Positions 62,664 to 64,000 of a stretch of DNA of 64,000 nucleotides are shown in pieces. Under the pieces are notes generated by a model. That model was not told where the DNA came from, made no database searches, and saw nothing but the letters and a program-made list of their open reading frames with translations. The position numbers and the translations under genes were made by a program. Every line of letters begins with the position of its first letter. Position 1 is the stretch's first letter. Source of the stretch: Agarilytica rhodophyticola (GTDB taxonomy: Bacteria; Pseudomonadota; Gammaproteobacteria; Pseudomonadales; Cellvibrionaceae); the NCBI RefSeq assembly GCF_002157225.2, contig NZ_CP020038.1, positions 3,192,501 through 3,256,500 of the forward strand. The letters run 5' to 3'.

Positions 62664-63932
62664 ATGCCTGACAGTAATAAAAAGCAAACGCTGAAAACCA
62701 AGTTTGACCCTGGGGATATTCCTACATCTCAGGATTTTGACGACTTAATTGATATGGCAACTAATGCCACGGATATTGATGCTGGTACAATCAGTGCCAA
62801 CTATTTACCGCAGGATTTAGTTTTAGCGAGCTTTAGCGGTGATGGTAGTTTGTTAACTAATTTAAGTGCGGAAAATATAACTACGGGAAGTTTGAGTAAT
62901 GATAGGTTGCCACAGAATATTACCGCCTTATCTTTTAGCGGTGATGGTCGGGCATTAACCCATCTTAATGCCGATAATGTTGTGGCGGGAACCCTAGGTA
63001 ATGAACAGTTGCCTGAGGATATTATTGCTACGTCATTTAGTGGAAATGGTAGTGCGTTAACACAGTTGGATGGGGGTAATATATATTCGGGAACTATTGC
63101 CTCTGAGCGTCTCCCACAAAACCTTAGCTTGATAAGTTTTAGCGGTGACGGTAGTTCAATTACCAATATCAATGCAGATTCGATAGCTACAGGAACCTTA
63201 GCTACAGAGCGCTTGCCAACATCTACAGAACAGCTAGCTGGTGTAATACGTCTCGCTACTGCTACTGAACTGCAACAAGCAACACACAATAGTATTGCTG
63301 TAAGTCCTTCAGGTGTCGCTTCTATGTTGAATACTGAGCATTCTGCTATTCAGCTAAAGCTTGATGAGAAGGCGGCTATAGCTGATGTTGATGAAAGAAT
63401 TAATCGCTTAAGGGCAATGATTAAGTTTAAAATGGATGTTGCTGCGGTAGCGCAAAGCCCTATTGATACCAGCACGCCTCAAGTTACTTTGACTGTAGTG
63501 GATGGCTATCAACTGCAGGAAGGGGACCGAGTATTGCTAACTCAGCAAGCAGATTCGAATGATAATCGAATCTGGATTGCCAGAGAAAATGCTCCATGGC
63601 AGTTAGCAACAGATTTTAATGATAGTGCGATAAGTAACCTTTATATTGGTATTACTGTGGAAGCTAAATATGGTGAATACAATAAAAATACCTATTGGCG
63701 GCTTACTTCGTTGAATGATGGTCTTGTATGGAAGAAACGCAATGATCTTAACCAATATAGCGCCGGTACCGGTGTGCTAATTAATGGCCTGGAAATTTCA
63801 TTAGATACGGTTTGGCTTACTAACACGATACAGAATATTGTGGCGAATATACTTGCTCAGCAAACATCACCAGAAATATCACCAGAAATACCACCAGAAA
63901 TACCACCAGAGGATCCAATAGTAAAAATATAA
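62664..63932 (+). CDS. Second tail-fibre-like protein
   Basis: From ATG 62664 (AGGAG at 62650-62654) the product has 422 residues. The N-terminus KKQTLKTKFDPGDIPTSQDF resembles that of the giant fibre. Four repeats of about 35 residues follow (residues about 55-190), each containing FSGDGS-x-LT-x-L and ending in RLP. Then come a phage-tail-collar-type segment (LAGVIRLATATELQQAT) and a phage fibre module (GYQLQEGDRVLLTQQADSND; WQLATDFND). The end is a Pro-Glu repeat (SPEISPEIPPEIPPED). It follows the cargo zone; probably an alternative fibre that changes target range. Confidence 0.8.
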   Translation: MPDSNKKQTLKTKFDPGDIPTSQDFDDLIDMATNATDIDAGTISANYLPQDLVLASFSGDGSLLTNLSAENITTGSLSNDRLPQNITALSFSGDGRALTHLNADNVVAGTLGNEQLPEDIIATSFSGNGSALTQLDGGNIYSGTIASERLPQNLSLISFSGDGSSITNINADSIATGTLATERLPTSTEQLAGVIRLATATELQQATHNSIAVSPSGVASMLNTEHSAIQLKLDEKAAIADVDERINRLRAMIKFKMDVAAVAQSPIDTSTPQVTLTVVDGYQLQEGDRVLLTQQADSNDNRIWIARENAPWQLATDFNDSAISNLYIGITVEAKYGEYNKNTYWRLTSLNDGLVWKKRNDLNQYSAGTGVLINGLEISLDTVWLTNTIQNIVANILAQQTSPEISPEIPPEIPPEDPIVKI

Positions 63933-63988
63933 TGAGTTTTACACTGATCCTTATACTTAACAATACGTATTTGCAATAAGGGATGTGA

Positions 63989-64000
63989 ATGAAAAAAAGA
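63989..64000 (+). CDS. Start of a further gene, cut by the window end
   Basis: AAGGGA (63978-63983) and an ATG at 63989 reading MKKR look like the beginning of a next gene in the same direction. Only four codons are visible. Confidence 0.3.

Noticed and set aside
28592-63932. Interpretation as a prophage or R-type pyocin
   Set aside because: AAA+ ATPase, DUF4255, CIS_TMP, Afp11/12-type baseplate proteins and DUF4157 are eCIS markers, and no head, packaging or lysis genes are present.

Overview
The window is AT-rich bacterial DNA. A Type I-F CRISPR-Cas system with 28-bp repeats, LysR/SDR regulator-enzyme pairs, secreted proteins with proline-threonine linkers and cysteine motifs, and a large contractile-particle locus together suggest a marine, polysaccharide-using gammaproteobacterium (Cellvibrionales or Alteromonadales style). 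The taxon is inferred from gene content, not from a marker gene.

Region 1 (1-9785) is a Type I-F CRISPR-Cas locus: the 3' part of cas2-3, then csy1, csy2, csy3 and csy4 in one tight operon, a short leader, and an array of 50 repeats and 49 spacers ending in a degenerate repeat. Cas1 and the N-terminus of Cas2-3 would lie left of the window.

Region 2 (9786-24275) is ordinary accessory and metabolic DNA. It holds two tandem paralogous secreted multidomain proteins (minus strand), an anchored helical-repeat protein, two LysR/SDR divergent pairs, small unknown genes, a decayed outer-membrane protein fragment, a DUF1097 membrane protein, a headless LysR fragment, a MerR regulator and an FAD-dependent NAD(P)H oxidoreductase.

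Region 3 (24556 to the right edge) is the most interesting part: an extracellular contractile injection system (eCIS) related to the Afp/PVC/MAC group. It opens with regulators: an XRE-HTH plus STAND-ATPase/TPR protein interrupted by two compensating poly-A frameshifts, an unknown protein, and an ECF-type sigma factor. Particle genes follow, all on the plus strand: AAA+ ATPase (Afp15-like), DUF4255 cap/terminator (Afp16-like), a small unknown, two sheaths, two inner-tube proteins, a small Afp6-position protein, a hub adaptor (Afp7-like), a VgrG-like spike (Afp8-like), a gp25-like wedge (Afp9-like), two large baseplate proteins (Afp11- and Afp12-like) separated by a striking 139-bp multi-hairpin tandem repeat, a 1650-residue fibre ending in a beta-helix, and a 1290-residue tape-measure protein (Afp14-like). 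A probable cargo zone follows: an unknown Asn/His/Tyr-rich protein, a stand-alone DUF4157 HExxH protein, a cargo candidate with a DNR-type N-terminal motif, a RAYT/IS200-like transposase with duplicated ends, a candidate membrane-inserting cargo with a hydrophobic hairpin, and a second fibre whose N-terminus resembles that of the first. No PAAR-type tip protein is seen.

The expected logic is that the regulators control a self-assembling, sheathed syringe, the tape measure and cap set its length, the fibres choose the target, and the exchangeable cassette after the tape measure supplies the payload. All functions are assigned from sequence motifs, gene order and family knowledge; no database search was possible.
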